Source: Patulibacter defluvii (GTDB lineage Bacteria; Actinomycetota; Thermoleophilia; Solirubrobacterales; Solirubrobacteraceae). Taken from it: a stretch of 64,000 bases of DNA. Where the stretch lies: positions 454,891 to 518,890 of the forward strand of contig NZ_JAWZSQ010000001.1 of assembly GCF_034096925.1 (NCBI RefSeq), in the 5' to 3' direction. The notes under the pieces are model-generated. The model did no database searches and was not told the DNA's origin. It was given only the letters and a program-made list of their open reading frames with translations. This document shows, piece by piece, positions 51,553 through 59,282 of the stretch. Position numbers and translations under genes: made by a program. Numbering within the stretch: the stretch's first letter is position 1; each line of letters begins with the position of its first letter.

Positions 51553-51592
51553 CGAGAGTTCGGAACTCTTCGGCTACTGTTCCGAACTCTCG
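51553..51592. promoter_or_regulatory. Perfect 14-bp inverted repeat upstream of a small membrane-protein gene
   Basis: CGAGAGTTCGGAAC (51553-51566) and GTTCCGAACTCTCG (51579-51592) are exact complements separated by 12 bp. Each half carries a smaller palindrome (GAGTTC-G-GAACTC and GTTC-C-GAAC). A TACTGT -10-like hexamer at 51575-51580 falls inside it, 29 bp before the ATG, as for a repressor operator. Confidence 0.65.
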
Positions 51593-51608
51593 CGCCAAGG
51601 AGTCTCCG

Positions 51609-51989
51609 ATGTCCGTCAGCCAGCTCGTCCGCACCACCAACCGCTCGATGATCGCCTTCGACCTGCTGCTCGGCAGCGGGGCGCTGGCCGCGCCCGACCT
51701 GACCCTGAAGGCGATCGGGCACGATGCCCCGTCGCCCGACGCGCGGACGCTCTTCCAGCGCTGCGGGCCGATCTGGCTGACCTACGCCGCCGCTCACCTG
51801 CTCGCCGACCGCCGCGGCTCGTCGGAGGACTGGGCCGCCGTCGCCTGGCTGCGCGGGACCGAGATCCTGACCGACGTCGTCTGGGCCAGCTCGCCCGCGA
51901 TCCCCCGCCGCCGCTCGCGGGTGCTGCTGCGGCTGGCCGGCGCCTTCAACCTGGCGCTGGCGGTCGGGGCCTACCGCGAGCGGCGCTGA
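51609..51989 (+). CDS. Small membrane protein of unknown function
   Basis: 126 residues, ATG with AAGGAG 7 bases upstream. Moderately hydrophobic segments (about 15-30, 55-68, 105-120) suggest two to four weak membrane passes. Other stretches are polar (DAPSPDARTLFQRCGPIW). No family recognised. The gene is controlled by a perfect 14-bp inverted repeat overlapping its promoter, but no regulator gene adjoins. It converges closely (10 bp) on ychF without a hairpin between them. Confidence 0.65.
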   Translation: MSVSQLVRTTNRSMIAFDLLLGSGALAAPDLTLKAIGHDAPSPDARTLFQRCGPIWLTYAAAHLLADRRGSSEDWAAVAWLRGTEILTDVVWASSPAIPRRRSRVLLRLAGAFNLALAVGAYRERR

Positions 51990-51999
51990 GGGGGTCGCC

Positions 52000-53085
52000 T
52001 CAGTTGGTGTGCTTGACGGTGATCACGTCGCCGTCCTGCATCACGTAGTCGCGACCCTCGGTCCGCAGCGTGCCCTTGTCGCGGGCCTGGCTGTAGCCGC
52101 CGGCGGCCAGCAGCTCCTCCCAGCCGACCACGTCGGCGCGGACGAACCCCTGCTGGATGTCGCTGTGGATCTCGCCCGCCGCGTGCCAGACGGTCAGGCC
52201 ACGCCGCAGGTGCCACGACTGGCCGCGGACGCCCGAGCCGACGGTGAAGAACGTGATCAGGTCGAGCAGCTCGAAGGCGCCGCGGGCGATCCGCTGGAGG
52301 CCCGACTCGGCGTAGCCCATCTCCTCGCGGAGCGCGGCCGCCTCCTCGTCGTCCATCTCGGCCAGCTCGGCCTCGAGCCGCGACGAGATCGCCACCGCGA
52401 CCGCCCCCATCTCGGCCGCGTGCTCGGCGACCACGGCCGGGACCGCGCCCGTGGCGTCGTTCTCGTCGACGTTGGCCACGAACAGCACCGGCTTGGCCGT
52501 CAGCGGCTGGAGGATCTTCACCACCTGCGGGTGGTCCTCCGGCGCCGGCACCGTCCGGGCCGGCTTGCCGTCGTTCAGCGCCGGGATCAGCTCGTCGAGC
52601 CAGGCCAGCTCGGCCTTCGCCTCGGCGTCGCCGCCGCGAGCCTGCTTCTGGACCCGCTCGCGCCGCCGCTCGGCCTGCTCGAGGTCGGCCATCAGCAGCT
52701 CGGTCTCGATCGTCTGGATGTCGCGCAGCGGGTCGACCGCGCCGTCCGGGTGGATGATGTTGGCGTCGTCGTGGGCCCGGACGACGTGCACGATCGCGTC
52801 CGTCTCGCGGATGTTGGCCAGGAACTTGTTCCCCAGCCCCTCGCCCTTGTGGGCCCCGGCCACGAGGCCCGCGATGTCGTGGAAGTCGATGTGGTCGTAG
52901 ACGATCTCGGACGCGCCCATCTGCTCGGCGATCCGGCGCAGGCGGTCGTCCTCGACCGGGACGACGGCGACGTTCGGCTCGATCGTCGTGAACGGGTAGT
53001 TCGCGGCCTCCGCGCCCGACTTGGTGAGGGCGTTGAAGAGCGAGGACTTGCCCGCGTTGGGCATGCCGACGATGCCGATCTTCAT
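52000..53085 (-). CDS. ychF: Universal GTPase/ATPase YchF (Obg family)
   Basis: 361 residues. The G1 motif GMPNAGKSS at 7-15 opens a P-loop; ANYPFTTIEPN, DIAGLVAGAHKGEGLGNKFL and FVANVDEND follow, and the C-terminal TGS domain holds DVVGWEELLAAGGYSQARDK. YchF uses ATP rather than GTP in the species tested and binds the ribosome, modulating translation and the oxidative response. Length matches the family. It overlaps the upstream PAP2-phosphatase gene by 4 bp (ATG inside the stop), so they share a transcript. Confidence 0.95.
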   Translation of the reverse strand: MKIGIVGMPNAGKSSLFNALTKSGAEAANYPFTTIEPNVAVVPVEDDRLRRIAEQMGASEIVYDHIDFHDIAGLVAGAHKGEGLGNKFLANIRETDAIVHVVRAHDDANIIHPDGAVDPLRDIQTIETELLMADLEQAERRRERVQKQARGGDAEAKAELAWLDELIPALNDGKPARTVPAPEDHPQVVKILQPLTAKPVLFVANVDENDATGAVPAVVAEHAAEMGAVAVAISSRLEAELAEMDDEEAAALREEMGYAESGLQRIARGAFELLDLITFFTVGSGVRGQSWHLRRGLTVWHAAGEIHSDIQQGFVRADVVGWEELLAAGGYSQARDKGTLRTEGRDYVMQDGDVITVKHTN

Positions 53086-53759
53086 CCGGTCGGTCCTTCC
53101 GTGGTGGTGGGGTCCCCGGCCGGCGGGGCGATCGGCGCGCTGCTGGCGCCGGGCTCGTGGCGGGGCGCGACGAGCAGTCCGGCGACCCCGCGGACGACCC
53201 GGCCGGTCGCGCAGCCGAGCGTCGCGCCGACGAGGATGTCGGTCGGGTAGTGGACGCCCAGGTGGACCCGCGAGAGCGCCATCGCGCCGGCGGTCGCGAA
53301 CAGCGGGCCGCGCGGCAGCAGGCCGGAGAAGGCCGTCGCGGCCGCGAACGACGAGGCCGCGTGCGAGCTGGGGAAGCTGAGCTGGGTCGGCGTCGGGACC
53401 AGCGGCGGCAGGTCGCGCAGCTGCGGCCGCGGCCGGCGGGCGACCTGCTTGATCGTCGTGTTGGCGACGTAGGCGGCGGCGACGGCGGCGACCCCGGTCG
53501 CCCAGCGCTCGCGGCGGCGGGCGTCGAGCACCGTCCCGGCCCCGCCGATCGCCAGCCACAGCGCGCCGTGCTCGCCGGCGCGCGAGAAGCGGACGATCGC
53601 CTCGGTCGCCCGCGGCGAGCGCGCGGTCGAGCGGATCAGGCGCATCCCCGCCAGGTCGGCGCGGGCGAACGCGCGGCCGAGCGGCCCGTGGAGGGCGCGG
53701 GCGGCGAGGCTGCGGCGGGCGTCGATCGCCTCGCGCCGCAGCTCGCGGTCGGACAGCAT
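53082..53759 (-). CDS. PAP2-family membrane phosphatase
   Basis: 225 residues. The three PAP2 phosphatase motifs are present: KQVARRPRPQLRD, PSSHAASS (PSxH) and SRVHLGVHYPTD (SRxxxxxHxxxD). Membrane segments alternate with them (about 75-120, 145-165, 175-200). The family dephosphorylates phosphatidic acid, undecaprenyl pyrophosphate or similar lipid phosphates at the membrane. The divergent neighbour encodes a diacylglycerol-kinase-like enzyme, so the pair may act on the same lipid pool in opposite directions; that is inference. ATG 53759 lies beside a long hairpin-forming element. Confidence 0.87.
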   Translation of the reverse strand: MLSDRELRREAIDARRSLAARALHGPLGRAFARADLAGMRLIRSTARSPRATEAIVRFSRAGEHGALWLAIGGAGTVLDARRRERWATGVAAVAAAYVANTTIKQVARRPRPQLRDLPPLVPTPTQLSFPSSHAASSFAAATAFSGLLPRGPLFATAGAMALSRVHLGVHYPTDILVGATLGCATGRVVRGVAGLLVAPRHEPGASSAPIAPPAGDPTTTEGPTG

Positions 53760-53815
53760 CGGTCGGGGTCGGCGCGCCACGCGTTGGAGGGTAGGCCCTC
53801 GGCGCCCGCGGCCGC

Positions 53816-53870
53816 CGGCTCGCGTGGCGGATCGCCCCCGAGGGGTGGTGCCGATCCGCCACGCGAGCCG
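53816..53870. promoter_or_regulatory. 19-bp inverted repeat between PAP2 and diacylglycerol-kinase genes
   Basis: CGGCTCGCGTGGCGGATCG (53816-53834) pairs perfectly with CGATCCGCCACGCGAGCCG (53852-53870); the 17-base loop itself can pair CCCC with GGGG. The right arm ends 7 bases before the kinase-like gene ATG, so it could be an operator or an mRNA hairpin that masks the ribosome site. Confidence 0.55.
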
Positions 53871-53877
53871 CCGTAAG

Positions 53878-54747
53878 ATGTCGCGGGTGCAGCTCGCGTT
53901 GGTCGTCAACTCGCGGTCCGGCGCCGGGCGCTCGGCCGCGCAGGTCGCCGAGCTGCTGGCCGGTCCCGGCCACGAGGTCGAGACCTTCGCGATCGACGAG
54001 GCCGACGCGGCCGCCCGCTCGGGCGCCGACCGGGTGGTGCTGGCCGGCGGCGACGGCTCGGTCGGGACGGCGTTCCAGGCCTGCGCCCGCCACCGGGTGC
54101 CGCTGGCGGTGCTGCCCGCCGGGACCGCCAACGACTTCGCCCGCGCGCTCGGGATCCCGCCCGGGATCGAGGACGCGGCGCCGATCGCCGCCGACCCCGA
54201 CGCCGAGCGGCGGACGGTCTGGGGCGGTTCGATCGACGGCCAGCCGTTCGTCAACGTCGCCTCGATCGGCCTCGGCGTCTACGCGGCCGAGCAGGCGGCG
54301 CCGCTGAAGCGGGTGCTCGGGCCGGTCGCCTACGGGATCGGCGCGGCGATCGCCACCGTCCGCGGGCGGGTGGCGCGGGCGCGGGTGATCGTCGACGGCG
54401 AGGAGCTGTTCGACGGCGACGTCTGGCAGGTGCTGGTGGCGGCCTCGGGCTCGTTCGGCGGCGGCGTCCAGCTGCCGGTCTCCGATCCCGAGACGCCGGA
54501 GCTGGAGGCGTTCGTGCTGCCGTCCGGCCCGCGGGTCTCGCTGGTCCGGCGGGCGTGGGGGATGCGCCACGGCGGCAACCGCGGCGGGGTCCAGGTGCTG
54601 CAGGGGCACCAGATTGTGGTCGACCTCGATCCCGACCGGGAGTGGAACGTCGACGGCGACCTCCACCCGCTCGGCGACGTGACGGTCACGCCGCTGGGGC
54701 CGGTCGAGGTGCTGGTCCCGCGCGACGCGCAGGGGGCGGCGCGATGA
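53878..54747 (+). CDS. Diacylglycerol kinase-like lipid kinase (DAGK catalytic domain, YegS/DgkB group)
   Basis: 289 residues. The catalytic-domain motifs are GGDGSVGTAF (about 58-67, ATP-binding) and the following LPAGTANDFARALG. The rest matches the family's second domain (SIGLGVYAAEQAAPLKRVLG, then VASGSFGGGVQLPVSDP-type metal site). Enzymes of this group phosphorylate diacylglycerol or related lipids. The second start GTG 53887 is possible. It is divergent from PAP2 and its stop overlaps the start of the next gene by 4 bp (ATGA). The tight upstream hairpin could impede translation. Confidence 0.87.
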   Translation: MSRVQLALVVNSRSGAGRSAAQVAELLAGPGHEVETFAIDEADAAARSGADRVVLAGGDGSVGTAFQACARHRVPLAVLPAGTANDFARALGIPPGIEDAAPIAADPDAERRTVWGGSIDGQPFVNVASIGLGVYAAEQAAPLKRVLGPVAYGIGAAIATVRGRVARARVIVDGEELFDGDVWQVLVAASGSFGGGVQLPVSDPETPELEAFVLPSGPRVSLVRRAWGMRHGGNRGGVQVLQGHQIVVDLDPDREWNVDGDLHPLGDVTVTPLGPVEVLVPRDAQGAAR

Positions 54748-55160
54748 GCGAGCAGCGACCGGACGGCGAGCCGCCGATCGACGACGACGCGAACCTGCCG
54801 CCGCTGGCCGAGCACCTTCGGGTCGACCTCGACGACCCGCGGGCCCAGAACCGCTCGCGCAACAAGCTGATCCTGCTGCTGATGTTCGGCGCGCTGCCGA
54901 TGATGGTGGTGTTCGTGGTCGTCCTGACCTCGCTCACCGACGGCCCGCCCGAGCCGACCCGCGGCCAGGCCAGCCGCGGCCTCGGTGAGGTCACCCGCTA
55001 CTGCACCTACGTCGCCCGCGACGACGCCGACTACCGGCTCTGCCTGGAGCGGACCGACGTGCGGCTGCCGCAGCGCGAGCGCTCGAACGCGGGCCGCTAC
55101 GCCCGCGGCGAGCTGCTGCGCTGCCTCTCGGACGCGGGCCCGCGCTGCACGCTGCGGTAG
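54744..55160 (+). CDS. Single-pass membrane protein coupled to the lipid kinase
   Basis: 138 residues. The acidic, proline-rich cytosolic N-terminus (about 1-45) is followed by one membrane segment (about 48-70, ILLLMFGALPMMVVFVVVLT) and an extracytoplasmic domain with four cysteines (YCTYVARDDADYRLC and RCLSDAGPRC). The C-terminal Cys pairs may form disulfides. Family unknown. Its ATG overlaps the kinase stop, so translation is coupled. Confidence 0.7.
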   Translation: MSEQRPDGEPPIDDDANLPPLAEHLRVDLDDPRAQNRSRNKLILLLMFGALPMMVVFVVVLTSLTDGPPEPTRGQASRGLGEVTRYCTYVARDDADYRLCLERTDVRLPQRERSNAGRYARGELLRCLSDAGPRCTLR

Positions 55161-55186
55161 CCGCGGGCCGCGCGCAGCGCGTGGAT

Positions 55187-55292
55187 GCGAGGTGCGCGTA
55201 GACCAAGCAGGTCGGTGCGCGGGAGCGAGAGCCGTACTCGGTACTGCCGAGCGACCCGGGCGCCGAGATGCGCCGGTATACGCGCGCCTCGC
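55187..55292. repeat. Multi-hairpin palindromic element (about 106 bp)
   Basis: Outer arms GCGAGGTGCGCGTA (55187-55200) and TACGCGCGCCTCGC (55279-55292) pair 13 of 14, the exception being a G-T wobble. Inside are GACC-AAGCA-GGTC (55201-55213) and CTCGG-TACTG-CCGAG (55237-55251), and a further GGTGCGCGGG/CCCGGGCGCC region. It lies between the kinase-operon end and the converging small gene. It may be a structured RNA, a terminator complex or a palindromic mobile repeat. Confidence 0.5.
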
Positions 55293-55300
55293 GCCGCGCG

Positions 55301-55519
55301 CTAGAGGCCGAAGCCGATCTTCTGCTCGTCCTTGTCGACCCGGATGAAGACCACCTTGTCGAGGTTCAGGTGGACCTGGGCGTCCTCGGCTTCGACGTCG
55401 GTCCAGCCGCCGCCGGCGAGGGCGTTGCGGAGGGTCTGCAGCTGGGCCTCGGTCAGGCGGATCGCCAGCGGCGGGGCGCTGTCGAGGCCGATGCTGACGC
55501 GGAGCTTGTCGTCGGACAC
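55301..55519 (-). CDS. Small conserved-looking protein (DUF3107-like)
   Basis: 72 residues. A beta-rich pattern (DKLRVSIGLDSAPPLAIRLT, then EAEDAQVHLNLDKVVFIRVD) ends in IGFGL and resembles the DUF3107 shape, but I am not sure of the family. No signal peptide or membrane segment. It is the last gene of a reverse-strand operon that starts with the M20 peptidase and includes the NYN and epimerase genes (34 bp after the latter). Function unknown. Confidence 0.55.
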   Translation of the reverse strand: MSDDKLRVSIGLDSAPPLAIRLTEAQLQTLRNALAGGGWTDVEAEDAQVHLNLDKVVFIRVDKDEQKIGFGL

Positions 55520-55553
55520 GGGGTCTCCTGGGGTCGGGTGACGGTGGAAGCGG

Positions 55554-55964
55554 TCAGTGCGCCGGCTCGGTGAGCTCGGTCAGCACCTTGCCGGTCGCCT
55601 TCGGGTGCAGGAACGCGACCCGGCTGTTGCGGATGCCGACGCGCGGCTGCTCGTCGATCAGGGCGACGCCGCGCTCCTTCAGCGTGGCCAGCGCCGAGAC
55701 GATGTCCGAGGTCTGGTAGGCGATGTGGTGCATGCCCGGACCGTTCTTGGCCAGGAACTTGGCCACGCCGGTCTCCGGGCCCAGCGGCGAGATCAGCTCG
55801 ACGTGGTTCTCGCCGACGTCGAAGAGGACCGCCTCGACGCCCTGCGACTCGACCGTCTCGCGGTGGACGAGCTCGAGCCCGAGCACGTCGCGGTGGAAGG
55901 CGATCTGGTCCTCGAGGTCCTCGGGGGCCACGGCCACGCCGATGTGGTCGATCCGGTCGAACAT
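55554..55964 (-). CDS. mce: Methylmalonyl-CoA epimerase
   Basis: 136 residues, the family length. VOC fold with metal ligands in IDHIGVAV (His7), HVELI and the tail GKVLTELTE; PGMHHIAYQTSDI and the PR-G----AFLHPKATGKVL stretch are diagnostic. It converts (S)- to (R)-methylmalonyl-CoA for the propionyl-CoA pathway, linking odd-chain and branched-chain catabolism to succinyl-CoA. The carboxylase and mutase are not in this window. It follows the NYN gene on the same strand, 45 bp away. Confidence 0.92.
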   Translation of the reverse strand: MFDRIDHIGVAVAPEDLEDQIAFHRDVLGLELVHRETVESQGVEAVLFDVGENHVELISPLGPETGVAKFLAKNGPGMHHIAYQTSDIVSALATLKERGVALIDEQPRVGIRNSRVAFLHPKATGKVLTELTEPAH

Positions 55965-56009
55965 CGGCCGCAGTCTATGAGAGCGGCGGGCGCGGCCCCG
56001 CGCTGACGC

Positions 56010-56597
56010 TCACAGCTCGCCGAGCGGCTCCAGCCAGCGACCCTCGCGGGGCAGGCTGGCGAAGGTCAGGCGCGGCAGCGGGGCGTCGAACAGGCCCGGC
56101 ACGTCCTCCAGGTCGACGACCTCGATCCCGTCGACCTGGACCAGCTGGGTGGCGTGCTCGGGGAAGACCAGCGCCGTGGTCCGGATCCCGCGCGCCAGCA
56201 GCACCTTGGCCGCCTCGGCGAACGCCATCCCGTCGTGCGACATCAGGATCGCCTCGCGCAGGCGACCCCCCTCGCGGCGCTCGTGCAGCAGCGCCAGGAT
56301 GTCCTCGTCGACGTCGGAGTCGTCCGACAGCTTCGGCTTGAGGAACATCCGGAAGCCGGACTGGCGGACGACCTCGGCCCAGCCGACGACGCCGTTGAAG
56401 GTCCGCTCGGTGACGTTGGCGAAGACCGCCGCCTCGACGCTCGCGCCGTCCGGCGTCCGCTCTCGCAGCCAGGCCGAGAGCGCGTCGATCCGCGGCCGCT
56501 CCTTGCCGGTCGGCTTGCGGCGCAGGATCAGCTGGCCGAGCACCATGTCGATGTTCGGCGAGTCCCACACCAGCAGGACGTGCCCGGCGTCGCTCAC
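56010..56597 (-). CDS. NYN (PIN-like) domain putative RNase, LabA/DUF88 type
   Basis: 195 residues with GTG 56597. The PIN-like NYN acidic triad positions are recognisable: VWDSPNID near residue 12, VDEDILALL near 97, and SHDGMAFAEA near 120. The LabA/DUF88 group has been linked to RNA cleavage and to circadian and stress regulation in other bacteria. The C-terminal 50 residues (VVDLEDVPGLFDAPLPRL) are lineage-specific. It lies 12 bp after the M20 peptidase gene and 45 bp before mce, suggesting a common transcript. Activity is inferred from motifs. Confidence 0.8.
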   Translation of the reverse strand: MSDAGHVLLVWDSPNIDMVLGQLILRRKPTGKERPRIDALSAWLRERTPDGASVEAAVFANVTERTFNGVVGWAEVVRQSGFRMFLKPKLSDDSDVDEDILALLHERREGGRLREAILMSHDGMAFAEAAKVLLARGIRTTALVFPEHATQLVQVDGIEVVDLEDVPGLFDAPLPRLTFASLPREGRWLEPLGEL

Positions 56598-56609
56598 CGG
56601 CTCATCCTG

Positions 56610-57926
56610 TCACCCCAGCAGCCGCACGACCACGTCGTGGTAGCAGCGGGTGGCGAAGGCCAGGTCGCGCTCGTCGATCCGCTCGTCCTTGGCGTGCATC
56701 AGCCCGGCCTGCTCGCGCAGCTCCAGGTGGCGGTGGGGGAAGAAGCCGTAGGCCACGCAGTCGGGGAAGGCCGTCCGCCAGGTCCGCGAGTCGGTGAAGC
56801 CGGGCAGGAAGGTCGGGACGATCGTCGCCTCCGGCACCTGCTCGCCCAGCCACTCCCGCAGCGCGTCCATCAGCGGCCCCTCGGCCGGCGACGCGTTGCC
56901 GAGGATCGTCTCCGTCCACTCGATCTCGACGTCGTCGGGCAGCGGGCCGATCTGATCGAGGATCCGCGCCCGCGCCTCGTCCTCGGTCAGCCCCGGCGGG
57001 ACCCGGCAGTCGACCCGCAGCTCGGCCCGCGACGGGATCACATTGAGCTTGTCGCTGGCCCCGATCATCGTCGGCGAGAGCATGATCCGGCTCATCGGCT
57101 CGATCGCCGCGGCCAGCGCCGGGTCCTCGGCCCGCAGCGCCGCGTACGAGCCGGCTGGATCGGCGCCGTCCAGCCCCAGCCCGTCGAGCATCGTCGCGAT
57201 CGCCGGCTCGAGGTCGTAGGGGAACTCGGCCGCGGCCAGCCGCTGGAGCAGCGGCACCAGCTTCAGCAGCGCGTTGTCGCCGAGCCCCGGGGTCGAGGCG
57301 TGCGCCGCCCGCCCGCGGGCCCGCAGCAGGAACCGCACCGGCCCCTTCTCGCCGACGCAGACCCCGTAGTGGAGCCGGTCGCGGAACCGCATCGGCGCGC
57401 CGCCGCCCTCGTTCAGCAGCAGGTCGCAGCGGGCCAGGTCGGGGTGCTCGCGGGTCAGCCAGACCGCGCCCTCGTAGCCGCCGACCTCCTCGTCGACGAC
57501 CACGATCACCTTCAGCGACCCGCGCGCCGGCCGCCAGCCGCTCTCGGCCAGGCCGATCGCCGCGGTCACCTCGGCGGCGGTCTGCGACTTCATGTCGATC
57601 GCGCCGCGGCCCCAGATCACCCCGTCGACCAGCTCGCCGCCCCACGGGTCGCGCTGCCACTCGTCGGGGCTGGCGAGGACCGTGTCGACGTGGCTCAGGA
57701 GGCCCAGGACCGGTCCGGCCGCGGCGGCCCGCGGGTCGGCGGCGGGCAGCTCGGCGACCAGGTTCGGCCGCTCGGGCGCGTTGCCGACGGTGGTGACCGC
57801 GAAGCCGGCCGCCTCCAGCCGCCCGGCCAGCAGCTCGATCGCGGGCCGCTCGTTGCCGGGCGGGTTGACCGTGTTGAGCCGGATCAGCTGCTGGAGCAGC
57901 GCGGTCGCCGAGGGGACGGGGGCCAT
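56610..57926 (-). CDS. M20/M28-type metallopeptidase (ArgE/DapE/ACY1-like)
   Basis: 438 residues. Zinc-site motifs: LLSHVDTV (about 75), GRGAIDMK, VDEEVGG with the catalytic Glu pair, then a late FFPHRHLELREQAGLMHAKD that supplies the final His. The insert (about 180-310) is the dimerisation domain. Members remove N-acyl groups or cut dipeptides (carboxypeptidase G2, acetylornithine deacetylase, succinyl-diaminopimelate desuccinylase). Lysine and arginine biosynthetic genes are absent, so a generic amide hydrolase is safer. First gene of the NYN-mce operon. Confidence 0.87.
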   Translation of the reverse strand: MAPVPSATALLQQLIRLNTVNPPGNERPAIELLAGRLEAAGFAVTTVGNAPERPNLVAELPAADPRAAAAGPVLGLLSHVDTVLASPDEWQRDPWGGELVDGVIWGRGAIDMKSQTAAEVTAAIGLAESGWRPARGSLKVIVVVDEEVGGYEGAVWLTREHPDLARCDLLLNEGGGAPMRFRDRLHYGVCVGEKGPVRFLLRARGRAAHASTPGLGDNALLKLVPLLQRLAAAEFPYDLEPAIATMLDGLGLDGADPAGSYAALRAEDPALAAAIEPMSRIMLSPTMIGASDKLNVIPSRAELRVDCRVPPGLTEDEARARILDQIGPLPDDVEIEWTETILGNASPAEGPLMDALREWLGEQVPEATIVPTFLPGFTDSRTWRTAFPDCVAYGFFPHRHLELREQAGLMHAKDERIDERDLAFATRCYHDVVVRLLG

Positions 57927-58059
57927 CCCGGCAGGCTAGATGATCGTTCCGTGGCCGCCGGCCGGCCGCCGGTTGGTCCGGCGCGGCGGCGGCGATCCGG
58001 TCCTGTCCGCCCCCGGCGCCGGCCTCTACGGTCGACCGCACCGTGACGAAGGAGCATCG

Positions 58060-58821
58060 ATGCAGCTGGCGGTGATCGGCGGGACCGGCACGATCGGGGG
58101 ACCGGTGGTGGAGGCGCTGGCCGCGCGCGGCGACGAGGTGCGGGTGCTCAGCCGCACCGCGCCGGCGGCGCCGGTCGCCGGCAGCCGCCACCAACGGGTC
58201 GACCTGACCGACGGCGCCGGCCTGCGCGAGGCGCTCGACGGAGTGGACGCGGTGGTCGACGCCAGCGACGACCGCAGCATCCGCCAGCGCCACCGCGGCC
58301 CCGCCACGGCGCGGGTGCTGGAGGCCGCCGCCGACGCCGGGGTCGGCCACCTGGTCGGGATCTCGATCGTCGGCTGCGACCGTTCGCCGCTCGCCTACCA
58401 CCGGGCCAACGCGGCCCAGGAGCAGCAGCAGCTGGCGGGACCGGTGCCGGTCTCGATCCAGCGCCTGACCCAGGTCCACCCGCTGCTCGACACCGTCATG
58501 GCCTCGTCGGCCCGCTTCGGCCTCTCGCCGCGCGCGCGGTTCCCGCTGCAGCCGATCGACCCGCGCGACGCGGCGGTCGCGGTGGTGGCGGCGATCGACG
58601 CCGGACCGTCCGGGCGCCGCCCCGACGTCGGCGGGCCGCTGGTCCAGCCGCTCGCCGAGCTGGCCGAGGAGTGGGCGGCGATCCGCGGCCGGCGGCGGAT
58701 CACCGTCCCGGTCCCGACCTGGGGCGCCGGCGGCCGGGCGGTCCGCGACGGGCTGCTGTGCGCGCCGGACGGGCCGGTCGACGGGCGAACGTTCGCCGCC
58801 TGGCTGGAGGCGGCACGATGA
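58060..58821 (+). CDS. NAD(P)-binding NmrA-like protein
   Basis: 253 residues. The Rossmann start MQLAVIGGTGTIGGPVVEAL has the GxxGxxG pattern, with AAGDEVRVLSRT-type second strand. No YxxxK dyad is evident, as in NmrA/atypical SDRs, which often sense redox through NAD(P) rather than catalyse. AAGGAG lies 6 bases before ATG 58060. Its stop overlaps the ATG of the next gene (ATGA), so they are coupled. It is divergent from the M20 peptidase gene by 133 bp. Confidence 0.78.
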   Translation: MQLAVIGGTGTIGGPVVEALAARGDEVRVLSRTAPAAPVAGSRHQRVDLTDGAGLREALDGVDAVVDASDDRSIRQRHRGPATARVLEAAADAGVGHLVGISIVGCDRSPLAYHRANAAQEQQQLAGPVPVSIQRLTQVHPLLDTVMASSARFGLSPRARFPLQPIDPRDAAVAVVAAIDAGPSGRRPDVGGPLVQPLAELAEEWAAIRGRRRITVPVPTWGAGGRAVRDGLLCAPDGPVDGRTFAAWLEAAR

Positions 58822-59252
58822 GCGCCGTCCGCGACCTGCGGCTGGCCCGGACGGCGCTGGTGATGCTGGCAATCAGCAGCGCCGCGGTCGGGATCCCGGC
58901 CTCGTTCGCGCCCCGCGGCTTCTACGACGGCTTCCCCTTCGTGACCTCGTGGGTCGACAAGCTGGGGCCCTTCAACGAGCACCTGGTGACCGACACCGGC
59001 GGGCTCTTCCTGGCCTTCGCGCTGCTCTTCGCGTGGGCGGCCCGGCGGCCGCACCCGGCGCTGGTGCGACCGCTCTGCGCGGCCTTCGCGGTCTCGCAGC
59101 TGCTGCACTTCGTCTTCCACGTCCGCCACCTCGACGGCTTCGGGGTCGCCGACGCGATCGGCGAGGTGCTGTCGCTGGCGCTGCTGCTGGTGCTGCCGGC
59201 GGTGGCGGTCTGGGCGCTGCCCTCCGAGCGCGGCGCGGAGGGCCGCGCCTGA
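58818..59252 (+). CDS. Small multi-pass membrane protein
   Basis: 144 residues, starting inside the preceding stop. Three to four membrane segments (about 10-28, 52-72, 84-98, 112-132) with a His-rich LLHFVFHVRHLDGFG stretch between them. No family assigned; it resembles DoxX-like or DUF4267-type proteins by shape only. Coupled to the NmrA-like gene, and 30 bp before rarA. Confidence 0.65.
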   Translation: MSAVRDLRLARTALVMLAISSAAVGIPASFAPRGFYDGFPFVTSWVDKLGPFNEHLVTDTGGLFLAFALLFAWAARRPHPALVRPLCAAFAVSQLLHFVFHVRHLDGFGVADAIGEVLSLALLLVLPAVAVWALPSERGAEGRA

Positions 59253-59282
59253 CGCGACCGGGTCCCGTGCCATCCTCGATCG

